DNA of 5,327 bases from contig DCLG01000057.1 in the NCBI GenBank assembly GCA_002320935.1, positions 15,220 to 20,546 of the forward strand, read 5' to 3'. A model generated the notes under the pieces. It did no database searches and was not told the origin of the DNA. It saw nothing but the letters and a program-made list of their open reading frames with translations. The position numbers and the translations under genes were made by a program. The DNA comes from Pedobacter sp. UBA1654 (GTDB taxonomy: Bacteria; Bacteroidota; Bacteroidia; Sphingobacteriales; Sphingobacteriaceae). This document shows, piece after piece, positions 1 through 5,327 of this stretch (position 1 is the first letter of the stretch; each line of letters begins with the position of its first letter).

Positions 1-2187
1 GGCATGTCCTGCGCCGGATGTGCACATAGTGTAGAGGCGTCACTCGCCGAACTCCCAGGTGTGGTTGAAGCCTCTGTTAATTATGCAAGCCAAACGTTAA
101 AGATTACGTTTCACCCAATCAGCATACAACCGCAGGCCATGCAAAAGGCCCTGCAGGATGCTGGATATGACCTGATAGTGGACGAAGATCATGGCACTGC
201 TAAACAGGAAGAAGCACAGCTGGCAGCCTATCAATCTTTAAAAAACAGGCTTATCTTCGCTTCAGTACTTACCATACCAGTTGTAATTCTGGGTATGTTT
301 ATGATTGATATGCCCATGGCAAACTTCATCATGCTGGTCCTTAGTACGCCAGTTTTATTCGTATTTGGAAAATCTTTTTTCATTAATGCTTACAAGCAAG
401 CCCTTCATGGTCGTGCAAACATGGATACTCTGGTTGCCCTGAGTACCGGGACAGCTTACCTTTTCAGTACTTTCAACACCTTTTTTCCGGAGTTCTGGCA
501 TAAACGGGGCATGCATCCACATGTTTACTTTGAAGCCGCAGCAGTCGTGATCGTTTTCATAATGCTGGGCAAAGTCCTGGAAGCTGCAGCAAAAGCAAAT
601 ACTTCTACAGCCATAAAGAAACTGATTGGTCTGCAGCCAAGAACTTTATTGCTGATAAAAGATAATGAGATCCGCGAGGTTCCTCTGGATCAGGTGCAAA
701 GCGGAGATGTTGTGCTGGTGCGTCCCGGACAGCAAGTTCCGGTAGATGGGATGCTACGTGAAGGCAATTCATTCGTCGATGAAAGTATGATCACGGGAGA
801 GCCAATAGCTGTGGAGAAAAACGCCGGAGATCGTGTATTTGCAGGAACCATTAACCAGAAAGGAAGTTTCCAAATGGTAGCTGCTAAGGTTGGTGCAGAA
901 ACCATGCTCTCGCAGATCATCAAACTCGTACAGGAAGCACAAGGCTCAAAGGCGCCTATACAGAAACTCGTAGATAAAATAGCTGGGATCTTTGTGCCGG
1001 TGGTGCTTGTTATTTCCTTGTTAACATTGATACTTTGGGTGCTGCTTGGCGGCGAAAACGCTCTGACTCAAGGCATACTGGCCATGGTGACCGTACTCGT
1101 GATTGCTTGCCCATGTGCTCTGGGCCTGGCAACCCCTACGGCGCTGATGGTGGGTATTGGAAAAGGTGCAGAACAAGGTATTTTGATTAAAGATGCTGAA
1201 GCACTTGAGCTGGGCGTTAAAGTTGATGCTCTGATCTTTGATAAAACAGGAACCATCACCCAAGGATCGCCGGAGGTTTCCTCATTATACTACCTGAATG
1301 ACACAAAGGCGCAAGCAGCTAAGTATAACCAGATTCTACTTGCACTGGAACAGCAGTCTGAACATCCGCTCGCAACTGCTGTCGTAAAGTACCTCATACC
1401 GACAACCGAGCCCGGCATTCAAATCGCAGATTTCCAAAGCATCACCGGGAAAGGTGCCCGCGGTAGATTTGAAGATGCACTGTATTATATTGGCAATAAA
1501 GCAGTTCTGCAGGACCACAACATCATCATCGATGATAAAACTGAAGCACAGGCTGCATTGCTGCAGGATGGCGCTAAAACGTTGGTATACTTCGCTAATC
1601 AGGATCGCGTACTCGCACTGCTTACAATAGAAGATAAAATTAAGCCACATTCAGCTGCTGCCATCACAGCACTTAAGCGCCAGCATATTGATTTATATAT
1701 GCTAACCGGTGACAATGAGCAGACTGCCGCTGCAGTTTCTAAAGCAGTTGGGCTGGAGCATTACAGCGCAAACATGCTCCCGGGCGACAAGGCCGCTTTT
1801 GTGCAGGCCTTAAAAACAAAGGGAAGAACGGTAGCGATGATAGGCGACGGCATTAACGATAGTCAGGCATTGGCGCTTGCCGATGTTTCCATAGCCATGG
1901 GCAAGGGCTCAGACATCGCCATTGACGTAGCTAGTATCACACTCGTATCTTCAGATCTGATGCAGGTACCCAAAGCATTAAGATTATCAAGGAAGACAGT
2001 TAAGACGATCCGTCAGAACCTGTTCTGGGCTTTCATATATAACCTTATTGGCATTCCTATTGCGGCTGGAATTCTATATCCGGCATATGGCTTTCTGCTA
2101 AATCCGATGATTGCAGGTGCAGCTATGGCATTAAGCTCAGTATCTGTTGTAGGCAATAGCTTACGACTAAAGCTTATAAAAATCTAA
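1..2187 (+). CDS. copA: Cu(+)-translocating P1B-type ATPase (CopA family), 5'-partial
   Basis: Inner-membrane pump that exports Cu(+) from the cytoplasm at the cost of ATP. The reading frame is open from base 1: the first codons read G-M-S-C-A-G-C, the metal-binding loop of an HMA domain, so the Met at base 4 is not the start. Homologues usually have only about ten residues before this loop, so probably little is missing, unless a second HMA domain precedes it. Numbering from that Met, the HMA domain spans about 1-60. Eight membrane segments lie near 83-101, 106-129, 138-158, 175-195, 326-350, 357-385, 670-690 and 702-720. Catalytic landmarks: TGE 264-266 (actuator), CPC 369-371 (transport site), DKTGT with phosphorylated Asp413, HP 454-455 (nucleotide domain), TGD 568-570 and GDGIND 614-619. 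Tyr679-Asn680 in segment 7 and MALSS 708-712 in segment 8 are the signature of the Cu(+) (P1B-1) subgroup rather than Zn/Cd pumps. It leads an operon with two further HMA-containing proteins. The promoter is outside the window. Confidence 0.96.
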   Translation, partial: GMSCAGCAHSVEASLAELPGVVEASVNYASQTLKITFHPISIQPQAMQKALQDAGYDLIVDEDHGTAKQEEAQLAAYQSLKNRLIFASVLTIPVVILGMFMIDMPMANFIMLVLSTPVLFVFGKSFFINAYKQALHGRANMDTLVALSTGTAYLFSTFNTFFPEFWHKRGMHPHVYFEAAAVVIVFIMLGKVLEAAAKANTSTAIKKLIGLQPRTLLLIKDNEIREVPLDQVQSGDVVLVRPGQQVPVDGMLREGNSFVDESMITGEPIAVEKNAGDRVFAGTINQKGSFQMVAAKVGAETMLSQIIKLVQEAQGSKAPIQKLVDKIAGIFVPVVLVISLLTLILWVLLGGENALTQGILAMVTVLVIACPCALGLATPTALMVGIGKGAEQGILIKDAEALELGVKVDALIFDKTGTITQGSPEVSSLYYLNDTKAQAAKYNQILLALEQQSEHPLATAVVKYLIPTTEPGIQIADFQSITGKGARGRFEDALYYIGNKAVLQDHNIIIDDKTEAQAALLQDGAKTLVYFANQDRVLALLTIEDKIKPHSAAAITALKRQHIDLYMLTGDNEQTAAAVSKAVGLEHYSANMLPGDKAAFVQALKTKGRTVAMIGDGINDSQALALADVSIAMGKGSDIAIDVASITLVSSDLMQVPKALRLSRKTVKTIRQNLFWAFIYNLIGIPIAAGILYPAYGFLLNPMIAGAAMALSSVSVVGNSLRLKLIKI

Positions 2188-2202
2188 TTAAATGAAATGA
2201 TC

Positions 2203-2418
2203 ATGGAGACTTATAAATTCAAAACAAATATCAAATGTGGTAACTGTGTAGCTGCCGTGACGCCATTTCTGAATGGCATTTCAGAGATAGAAGATTGGGA
2301 AGTAGACACGAAAAGTCCAGATAAAACACTAACCATAACCGCAGAGGATAATCTGGAATCTGCTAAGGTGATTACAGCTTTGAACAAGGCTGGCTATCAG
2401 GCCGAAACGATTCTGTGA
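2203..2418 (+). CDS. stand-alone heavy-metal-associated (HMA) protein, CopZ-like copper chaperone
   Basis: A 71-residue protein consisting of a single HMA (ferredoxin-like) domain. Such proteins bind Cu(+) in the cytoplasm and pass it to the CopA-type pump or a regulator. The CxxC pair is Cys12-Gly-Asn-Cys15, followed by a helix beginning A-A-V-T-P. The C-terminal half ends with the usual K-A-G-Y-Q-A-E turn and strand. The loop reads I-K-C-G-N-C and lacks the Gly-Met that precedes the first Cys in classical GMTCxxC chaperones, so I do not assign the symbol copZ. I chose the ATG at 2203 (product begins M-E-T-Y-K-F-K) because related Bacteroidota proteins usually start that way. An in-frame ATG at 2197 would add only Met-Ile. 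No clear Shine-Dalgarno sequence precedes either. It begins 15 bases after the ATPase stop, and its stop codon overlaps a possible GTG start of the next gene, so it is very likely in the same operon. Delivery of copper to the pump is inferred from this context. Confidence 0.87.
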   Translation: METYKFKTNIKCGNCVAAVTPFLNGISEIEDWEVDTKSPDKTLTITAEDNLESAKVITALNKAGYQAETIL

Positions 2419-2423
2419 TCAAC

Positions 2424-2993
2424 ATGGTTTTACACATAAAAAACATGGTATGCGACAGGTGTATCATGGTGGTTCAGCAGCAATTAAAACAGCAAGGTTT
2501 CGAAGTTAAGAACATCAGTCTGGGTCAGGTTGAAGTTGTCCCCGGCCCAAGTGAGCAACAACTGCTGGATCTTGGAGCCAATCTGAAAGTCCTGGGTTTC
2601 GAATTAATTGACAAGGAAAAGGATAAGTTGGTGGCTCAGATCCGAAACATCATCATTGAAACCATTCATCACCATCATGGGCAGCATGCTGATGTTAACA
2701 TGAACTTTTCAGATTTGTTGTCGGAACGGTTAAACAGAGATTACAGCTACTTAAGCCGATTATTCTCTGAACATGAAAACCGAACCATTGAGAAGTTCAT
2801 CATTCAGCAGAAAATTGAGAAGGTAAAGGAATTTCTGGAATACGGAGAATTGAACATGAATGAAATCGCGCTGGAAATGGGTTACAGCAGCAGCGCACAT
2901 CTTTCCACGCAGTTTAAAAATGTGGTTGGCATGTCGCCGAGCAATTATAAACAACTAAGCAAGGTGAATCGTCAGGCACTCGACAAGATATAA
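2424..2993 (+). CDS. AraC-type transcriptional regulator with N-terminal HMA-like metal-binding domain
   Basis: A 189-residue protein with two recognisable parts. Residues 1-63 resemble an HMA domain, with the CxxC pair Cys10-Asp-Arg-Cys13 in the expected first loop. Residues 95-180 form an AraC/XylS DNA-binding domain. Its first helix-turn-helix is at about 95-126, and the second, at about 143-178, carries the family signature (I-A-L-E-M-G-Y-S-S, then Q-F-K-N, G-M-S-P-S-N-Y-K). The linker holds a histidine cluster, His82-85 plus His88, a possible extra metal site. There is no cupin-type effector domain as in classical AraC, so the HMA part is the obvious candidate sensor. Its place as last gene of the copper operon suggests autoregulation of that operon by Cu(+); this is inference. 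I chose ATG at 2424, six bases past the upstream stop. A GTG at 2415 overlaps that stop (GTGA) and would add three residues, so translational coupling is possible. No strong Shine-Dalgarno sequence separates the two choices. Confidence 0.9.
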   Translation: MVLHIKNMVCDRCIMVVQQQLKQQGFEVKNISLGQVEVVPGPSEQQLLDLGANLKVLGFELIDKEKDKLVAQIRNIIIETIHHHHGQHADVNMNFSDLLSERLNRDYSYLSRLFSEHENRTIEKFIIQQKIEKVKEFLEYGELNMNEIALEMGYSSSAHLSTQFKNVVGMSPSNYKQLSKVNRQALDKI

Positions 2994-3011
2994 CCTTCTA
3001 ATAAACGAAGG
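2994..3011 (+). terminator. weak inverted repeat after the copper operon
   Basis: CCTTC (2994-2998) and GAAGG (3007-3011) can form a five-base-pair stem with an eight-base loop directly after the stop codon of the regulator gene. No run of T follows on the + strand, and on the - strand the sequence after the stem is only mildly T-rich. This is therefore at best a weak terminator serving the convergent genes on both sides. The position between two converging genes is the main support. Confidence 0.25.
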
Positions 3012-3031
3012 ATAACCAGTAACAAACGAAG
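2999..3031. repeat. two-copy direct repeat TAAYAAACGAAG, 21-bp period
   Basis: Bases 2999-3010 (TAATAAACGAAG) and 3020-3031 (TAACAAACGAAG) match at 11 of 12 positions and are offset by 21 bp, two helical turns. They fill most of the 50-bp gap between the convergent regulator and zinc-ribbon genes. The first copy overlaps the right arm of the weak hairpin. The 21-bp offset would suit a pair of AraC-type half-sites, but the location at the 3' end of the operon argues against a conventional operator. Function is unknown. Confidence 0.4.
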
Positions 3032-3043
3032 TCTATACGGTAC

Positions 3044-3307
3044 TTAAAAGTCGAAGATATCCCCTAAAAATGACTTCTTTTTATAACCGTGCCTCTTATC
3101 ATAATCACTGTCTCTTGAACCGCGTTGATACTTGTCGTAATCTTTATCATAATTCTCCTTCTTAGAATAATGATCTGCAGAACGATCGATAATCTTTTCG
3201 AGTTCTCCACGGTCCAGCCAAATACCCCGGCAATTTGGACAATAGTCGATTTCTATACCGGTTTTCTCGCTCATTAACAAAGTTTCATTGCAGGAAGGAC
3301 ATTTCAT
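3044..3307 (-). CDS. small zinc-ribbon protein, TFIIB-type zinc finger family
   Basis: An 87-residue protein of the zf-TFIIB type (COG3809-like) common in bacteria, with no established biochemical role. The N-terminal 40 residues form the zinc ribbon: Cys3-Pro-Ser-Cys6 and Cys23-Pro-Asn-Cys26 are the four zinc ligands, and the second pair is followed by the diagnostic R-G-I-W-L-D-R-G-E-L-E-K-I. Residues 46-78 are a charged, probably disordered stretch rich in Tyr, Lys and Asp, with D-Y-D-K occurring twice. The last residues, S-F-L-G-D-I-F-D-F, form a short hydrophobic tail that recurs at the C-terminus of related proteins and may bind a partner. The ATG at 3307 starts exactly at the M-K-C-P motif, so the start is secure even though the upstream A-rich sequence is only a weak ribosome site. 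It lies 105 bases downstream of the histidine kinase on the same strand. Co-transcription is possible but not demonstrated. Confidence 0.9.
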   Translation of the reverse strand: MKCPSCNETLLMSEKTGIEIDYCPNCRGIWLDRGELEKIIDRSADHYSKKENYDKDYDKYQRGSRDSDYDKRHGYKKKSFLGDIFDF

Positions 3308-3353
3308 ATTCGAACTTTTTCTTAGATAACAGCTTTCTGCTTAAATTATTGTG

Positions 3354-3361
3354 CAAAAGTT
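3354..3361 (-). promoter_or_regulatory. weak -7-like element ahead of the zinc-ribbon gene
   Basis: On the - strand, AACTTTTG differs from the Bacteroidota -7 consensus TAnnTTTG at the first base only. It lies 46 bases before the ATG at 3307. No TTTG -33 element is visible at 17-23 bases upstream, so an independent promoter for the zinc-ribbon gene is only a possibility. The remainder of the 3308-3412 gap shows no other signal. Confidence 0.2.
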
Positions 3362-3412
3362 CCGTTTTATAAATTATTCCGCGTTAACCTGATTAAGCGA
3401 TAGCTGTTGAAT

Positions 3413-4591
3413 CTATGCATCCAGGTTCAATGTAAAGGTTGTTTTATCGTCTGATGAATCAACGCTTAACTTACCGCCATGGGCATACGCAATTTGTGAA
3501 GCGATATAGAGGCCGAGTCCAAGTCCCTGCTGATCTTTCTTCACCTTTCCTCTTGAAAATGGCTGGAACAATTGCTTGAATGCTTCTTCTGGAATTTTAG
3601 AACCCTTATTTGTAACTGACAATATGAGCCCTCCATTTCTGCTGTCTGCAAAAACCTTTATAGGTGCCGACTTATCGCCATGCGTAAGCGCATTTCCTAA
3701 CAGATTGGAAAACAGCTGGGAGATTCGCCTGACATCACATATTACGGGTTTATCGAGGTAAGTTTCAAGTCTGATGTCGCATTCAGGCCAGGATGTCTGC
3801 AGCTCAATAATCACCTGAAGTAAAGCATCTTTGACAAATTCTTCCTTACTGTCGAGCATAATCCCCTCTCCGAGTCTACCCCTGGCGAAATCAAGTACAT
3901 TCTCAACCAAGCCGTTTATCCTAAAAGAGCTGTTTTTGATTATTCTGGCAAGTTTCGCAGATCGTTCGTCTAAAGGCATCTTCATCAACAGCTGTGCACT
4001 ACTGGATATGGCACCTAACGGATTTCGCAAATCGTGCCCAAGTATCGCAATAAACTGATCCCTAAGTTCGGCTTTCTTCCTTTCCTCGACAAGCTCCTGT
4101 TGAGTGGTATCGACCTGCTGAATAGCGCTGAGATAGAAAGAAATCAGGTCTGCATAAAGACTAAACATTTCAAGCACCTGTTTTTTATCGAATTTAGCGG
4201 GCTTTGGATCTATGGCACAAAGGGTCCCGAAAAATGTACCATCTTTACGGACAATGGGAACGGAAACATAGCTCTCGAAACCATACATTTTTGGGGTATG
4301 ATGATCGCAAAATTGTGGGTCCTGAGAAACATGGTTGATGATTACAGGTTTTGTACTCTCACGAATTTCGTTGCAAATTGTTGTTTCGAGGACAAGTTCG
4401 CCACCAGGCTTCAAGCCAAAGTTGATCTCATCATGTATGCTGCAGGCGATCCACCTTTCTGAAGTCACTTTAGCCACGGCAGCAAAGCCCATTCCGGTGC
4501 TTTTACAGATGACTTCGAGAATATTAGGTATTGCAGGTATCCCCTGGATAGCAGTGATATCTGCGATGATGTCCGGCTGGATGTTGTCCAT
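3413..4591 (-). CDS. GAF-domain sensor histidine kinase (soluble, orphan)
   Basis: A 392-residue two-component sensor kinase that would autophosphorylate on His and pass the phosphate to a response regulator not encoded here. Residues about 22-157 form a GAF domain; the stretch F-E-S-Y-V-S-V-P-I (105-113) and G-T-L-C-A-I-D-P (122-129) are typical of GAF sensors linked to kinases. A short coiled-coil-like linker (about 160-177) leads to the HisKA domain, with phospho-acceptor His186 in G-H-D-L-R-N-P. The HATPase_c domain follows: N box with Asn296 and Asn300, F box near 341-347, and G2 box G-L-G-L-G at 356-360. The G1 box reads N328-K-G-S-K-I-P, so the usual Asp of DxGxG is Asn. Similar NxG variants occur in a known subset of GAF/phytochrome-like kinases, so this is not proof of inactivity. 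No membrane segment or signal peptide is visible, so it acts in the cytoplasm. The GAF ligand cannot be predicted. The ATG at 4591 is 17 bases downstream of an exact TAnnTTTG element. Confidence 0.93.
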   Translation of the reverse strand: MDNIQPDIIADITAIQGIPAIPNILEVICKSTGMGFAAVAKVTSERWIACSIHDEINFGLKPGGELVLETTICNEIRESTKPVIINHVSQDPQFCDHHTPKMYGFESYVSVPIVRKDGTFFGTLCAIDPKPAKFDKKQVLEMFSLYADLISFYLSAIQQVDTTQQELVEERKKAELRDQFIAILGHDLRNPLGAISSSAQLLMKMPLDERSAKLARIIKNSSFRINGLVENVLDFARGRLGEGIMLDSKEEFVKDALLQVIIELQTSWPECDIRLETYLDKPVICDVRRISQLFSNLLGNALTHGDKSAPIKVFADSRNGGLILSVTNKGSKIPEEAFKQLFQPFSRGKVKKDQQGLGLGLYIASQIAYAHGGKLSVDSSDDKTTFTLNLDA

Positions 4592-4608
4592 ATTTCAACT
4601 GTTTGCTG

Positions 4609-4616
4609 CAAATATA
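4609..4616 (-). promoter_or_regulatory. Bacteroidota -7 element of the histidine kinase gene
   Basis: On the - strand TATATTTG is an exact match to TAnnTTTG. It lies 17 bases before the kinase ATG, which would place transcription start around 4602-4604 and leave a leader of only about 11-13 bases. No TTG/TTTG -33 element is found at the expected distance, which lowers confidence. Confidence 0.45.
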
Positions 4617-4759
4617 AGTTATCCGGTATACCTGATGTATAATATCTCGGTTACTTAGAAAAAACTGATACGAAATAAGGAAATCCATTTAGCTTACAAA
4701 AGGTACAGCAGCGTTCCCGAAGATATAGGGCCAGTAGATGAAGTGAATAATGTAGATAG

Positions 4760-4843
4760 TACCCGGAAGCAGATTCGAACTGCCACGCCTTTTCAAGCGC
4801 CACCCCCTCAAGATGGTGCGTCTACCAATTTCGCCACCCGGGT
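4760..4843 (-). tRNA. tRNA-Leu (anticodon GAG)
   Basis: An 84-base class II tRNA. Read on the - strand, the acceptor arm ACCCGGG (4843-4837) pairs with TCCGGGT (4767-4761), including one G-U wobble next to the body, and the discriminator base is A (4760). The D-loop region contains the A-A-T-T-G-G-T-A-G-A-C typical of leucine tRNAs. The anticodon stem CCATC/GGTGG encloses the loop TTGAGGG, giving anticodon GAG at 4809-4807, which reads CUC and CUU leucine codons. A long variable arm closes with CGC/GCG. The T arm GGCAG/CTGCT encloses TTCGAAT. The CCA end is not encoded (the next bases are CTA), so it must be added by nucleotidyltransferase, as is usual in this phylum. The molecule starts with A rather than the more common G, matched by the terminal U. 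No attachment-site-like copy of its 3' end occurs elsewhere in the window. Confidence 0.95.
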
Positions 4844-4852
4844 ATCTTGGCG

Positions 4853-4882
4853 CAAATATATATCTTTGCAGCAACTTACAAA
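4853..4882 (-). promoter_or_regulatory. Bacteroidota-type promoter of the tRNA-Leu gene
   Basis: On the - strand, TTTG (4882-4879) is followed after 18 bases by TATATTTG (4860-4853). Both are exact matches to the Bacteroidota housekeeping -33 (TTTG) and -7 (TAnnTTTG) elements at the accepted spacing. The -7 box ends nine bases before the mature 5' end of the tRNA, implying a very short leader that RNase P removes. This is the best-formed promoter in the window. Confidence 0.7.
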
Positions 4883-4977
4883 ATTCTTTCCTATACAATC
4901 ATCCTCGCAGGACTTGCGTTTTTGTACATTTTATATTGACAATCTCCAGGTATTAAACTATTTTACGCAATAATCCC

Positions 4978-4985
4978 TAATTTTG
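4978..4985 (+). promoter_or_regulatory. Bacteroidota -7 element of the alpha/beta hydrolase gene
   Basis: TAATTTTG is an exact TAnnTTTG match, ending 18 bases before the hydrolase ATG at 5004. Transcription would start near 4991, at or next to the AGGA ribosome site, so the leader would be unusually short. No -33 TTTG is seen at the right distance; a TTTG at 4921-4924 is too far upstream. The rest of the divergent 4883-4977 region is AT-rich with no other clear signal. Confidence 0.35.
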
Positions 4986-4990
4986 TCAAT

Positions 4991-4994
4991 AGGA
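4991..4994 (+). promoter_or_regulatory. ribosome binding site deciding the hydrolase start
   Basis: AGGA lies nine bases before the ATG at 5004. The alternative in-frame ATG at 5010 has no suitably spaced purine-rich site, and the ATG at 4996 is in another frame. This favours 5004. Confidence 0.5.
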
Positions 4995-5003
4995 AATGCT
5001 ACA

Positions 5004-5327
5004 ATGGAAATGACTTTTGAAACTTCAGTACACCAGCGGAATAACGTAAAAGTATTTGGCGAGGGCTCCCAGGTGCTTATGTTCGGGCATGGCTTCGGCT
5101 GCGACCAAAACACATGGCGATTAGTTACCCCTTCCCTGGAAAAAGATTATAAAATCGTCCTTTTTGATTATGTCGGTGCCGGAAGCTCCGATCTTAGCGC
5201 CTATGACGAAAAGCGTTACAGCACGCTAGAAGGCTATGCCCAGGATGTCATTGAAATCTGCGAAGCGTTCAATCTCCGAAATGTTGTATTTATAGGGCAT
5301 TCTGTAAGCAGTATGATTGGCCTCTTG
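5004..5327 (+). CDS. RsbQ/KAI2/D14-type alpha/beta hydrolase, 3'-partial
   Basis: The first 108 codons of an alpha/beta-hydrolase of about 265-270 residues; the rest lies beyond the window edge. It matches the RsbQ subfamily, which includes Bacillus subtilis RsbQ (which works with the PAS-phosphatase RsbP in energy-stress activation of SigB) and the plant receptors KAI2 and D14. Seen in the sequence: R-N-N-V-K-V at 12-17, oxyanion region G-H-G-F-G-C-D-Q (28-35), F-D-Y-V-G-A-G-S-S-D-L (54-64), G-Y-A-Q-D-V (77-82), and the nucleophile elbow G98-H-S100-V-S102 with Ser100 as catalytic serine. The elbow ends in Ser, not the Gly of the general GxSxG rule, as also in KAI2 and D14. The catalytic Asp and His lie outside the window. 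No signal peptide is present, so it is cytoplasmic. In Bacteroidota, which lack the Bacillus SigB system, the partner is unknown; the next gene downstream would be informative. The symbol rsbQ is withheld because orthology of function is unproven. Confidence 0.88.
   Translation, partial: MEMTFETSVHQRNNVKVFGEGSQVLMFGHGFGCDQNTWRLVTPSLEKDYKIVLFDYVGAGSSDLSAYDEKRYSTLEGYAQDVIEICEAFNLRNVVFIGHSVSSMIGLL

Noticed and set aside
4..6. ATG at base 4 as the start of the ATPase gene
   Set aside because: The Gly codon just before it and the HMA loop G-M-S-C-A-G-C show that the domain begins upstream, so the gene is cut by the window edge.
690..1263. Three short - strand open frames inside the ATPase gene
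   Set aside because: Antisense shadows of conserved actuator, CPC and phosphorylation-site coding sequence, with no recognisable domains.
1336..1650. 104-aa open frame on the - strand inside the ATPase gene
   Set aside because: Fully antisense to the nucleotide-binding domain of a clear ATPase; the translation shows no family motif and has biased, Cys/Phe-rich composition typical of a shadow frame.
3576..4658. Several + strand open frames of 61-142 aa over the histidine kinase
   Set aside because: They lie antisense to conserved HATPase, HisKA and GAF coding sequence and overlap each other; the products look random.
4592..4759. Possible terminator for the tRNA or a small RNA gene in this gap
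   Set aside because: No stable inverted repeat followed by T-run was found by eye; the T-rich stretch near 4658-4665 on the - strand has no stem before it.
4760..4843. tRNA 3' end as an integration (att) site
   Set aside because: No second copy of the tRNA 3' segment, integrase or mobile gene is present in the window.
4689..4973. Short open frames on both strands running through the tRNA gene
   Set aside because: They read through a fully folded tRNA-Leu; no coding signal or ribosome site is present.

Overview
The window looks like chromosomal DNA from a Bacteroidota bacterium, probably of the Sphingobacteriaceae type (Pedobacter/Mucilaginibacter-like). The grounds are the protein families and their style, moderate to low GC, weak Shine-Dalgarno signals, and several exact matches to the Bacteroidota -7 promoter element TAnnTTTG. 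The genus is an inference; no marker gene is present to settle it.

Left part (1-2993, + strand): a copper-handling operon. It opens with a P1B-1 Cu(+) ATPase (CopA type) whose extreme 5' end lies outside the window. Next comes a 71-aa stand-alone heavy-metal-associated (HMA) protein, then an unusual regulator joining an HMA-like CxxC domain, a histidine cluster and an AraC-type DNA-binding domain. The genes are separated by a few bases or overlap, so they are probably co-transcribed. The likely logic is export (ATPase), cytoplasmic carriage or buffering (HMA protein), and control of transcription by a regulator that may sense the metal through its own HMA fold. A 50-base convergent gap with a weak hairpin and a 21-bp-spaced direct repeat ends this block.

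Middle part (3044-4591, - strand): a soluble GAF-domain histidine kinase with no adjacent response regulator, followed after 105 bases by a small zinc-ribbon (TFIIB-type) protein. The gap between them shows no convincing terminator.

Right part: 4592-4759 holds the kinase promoter candidate and otherwise nothing I recognise. A class II tRNA-Leu(GAG) lies on the - strand (4760-4843), with a well-formed Bacteroidota promoter just upstream of it. Divergent from it on the + strand, 5004 to the window end is the N-terminal part of an RsbQ/KAI2/D14-type alpha/beta hydrolase. No mobile element, CRISPR array, rRNA or clear pseudogene was seen. The most notable item is the HMA-AraC fusion regulator in the copper operon.
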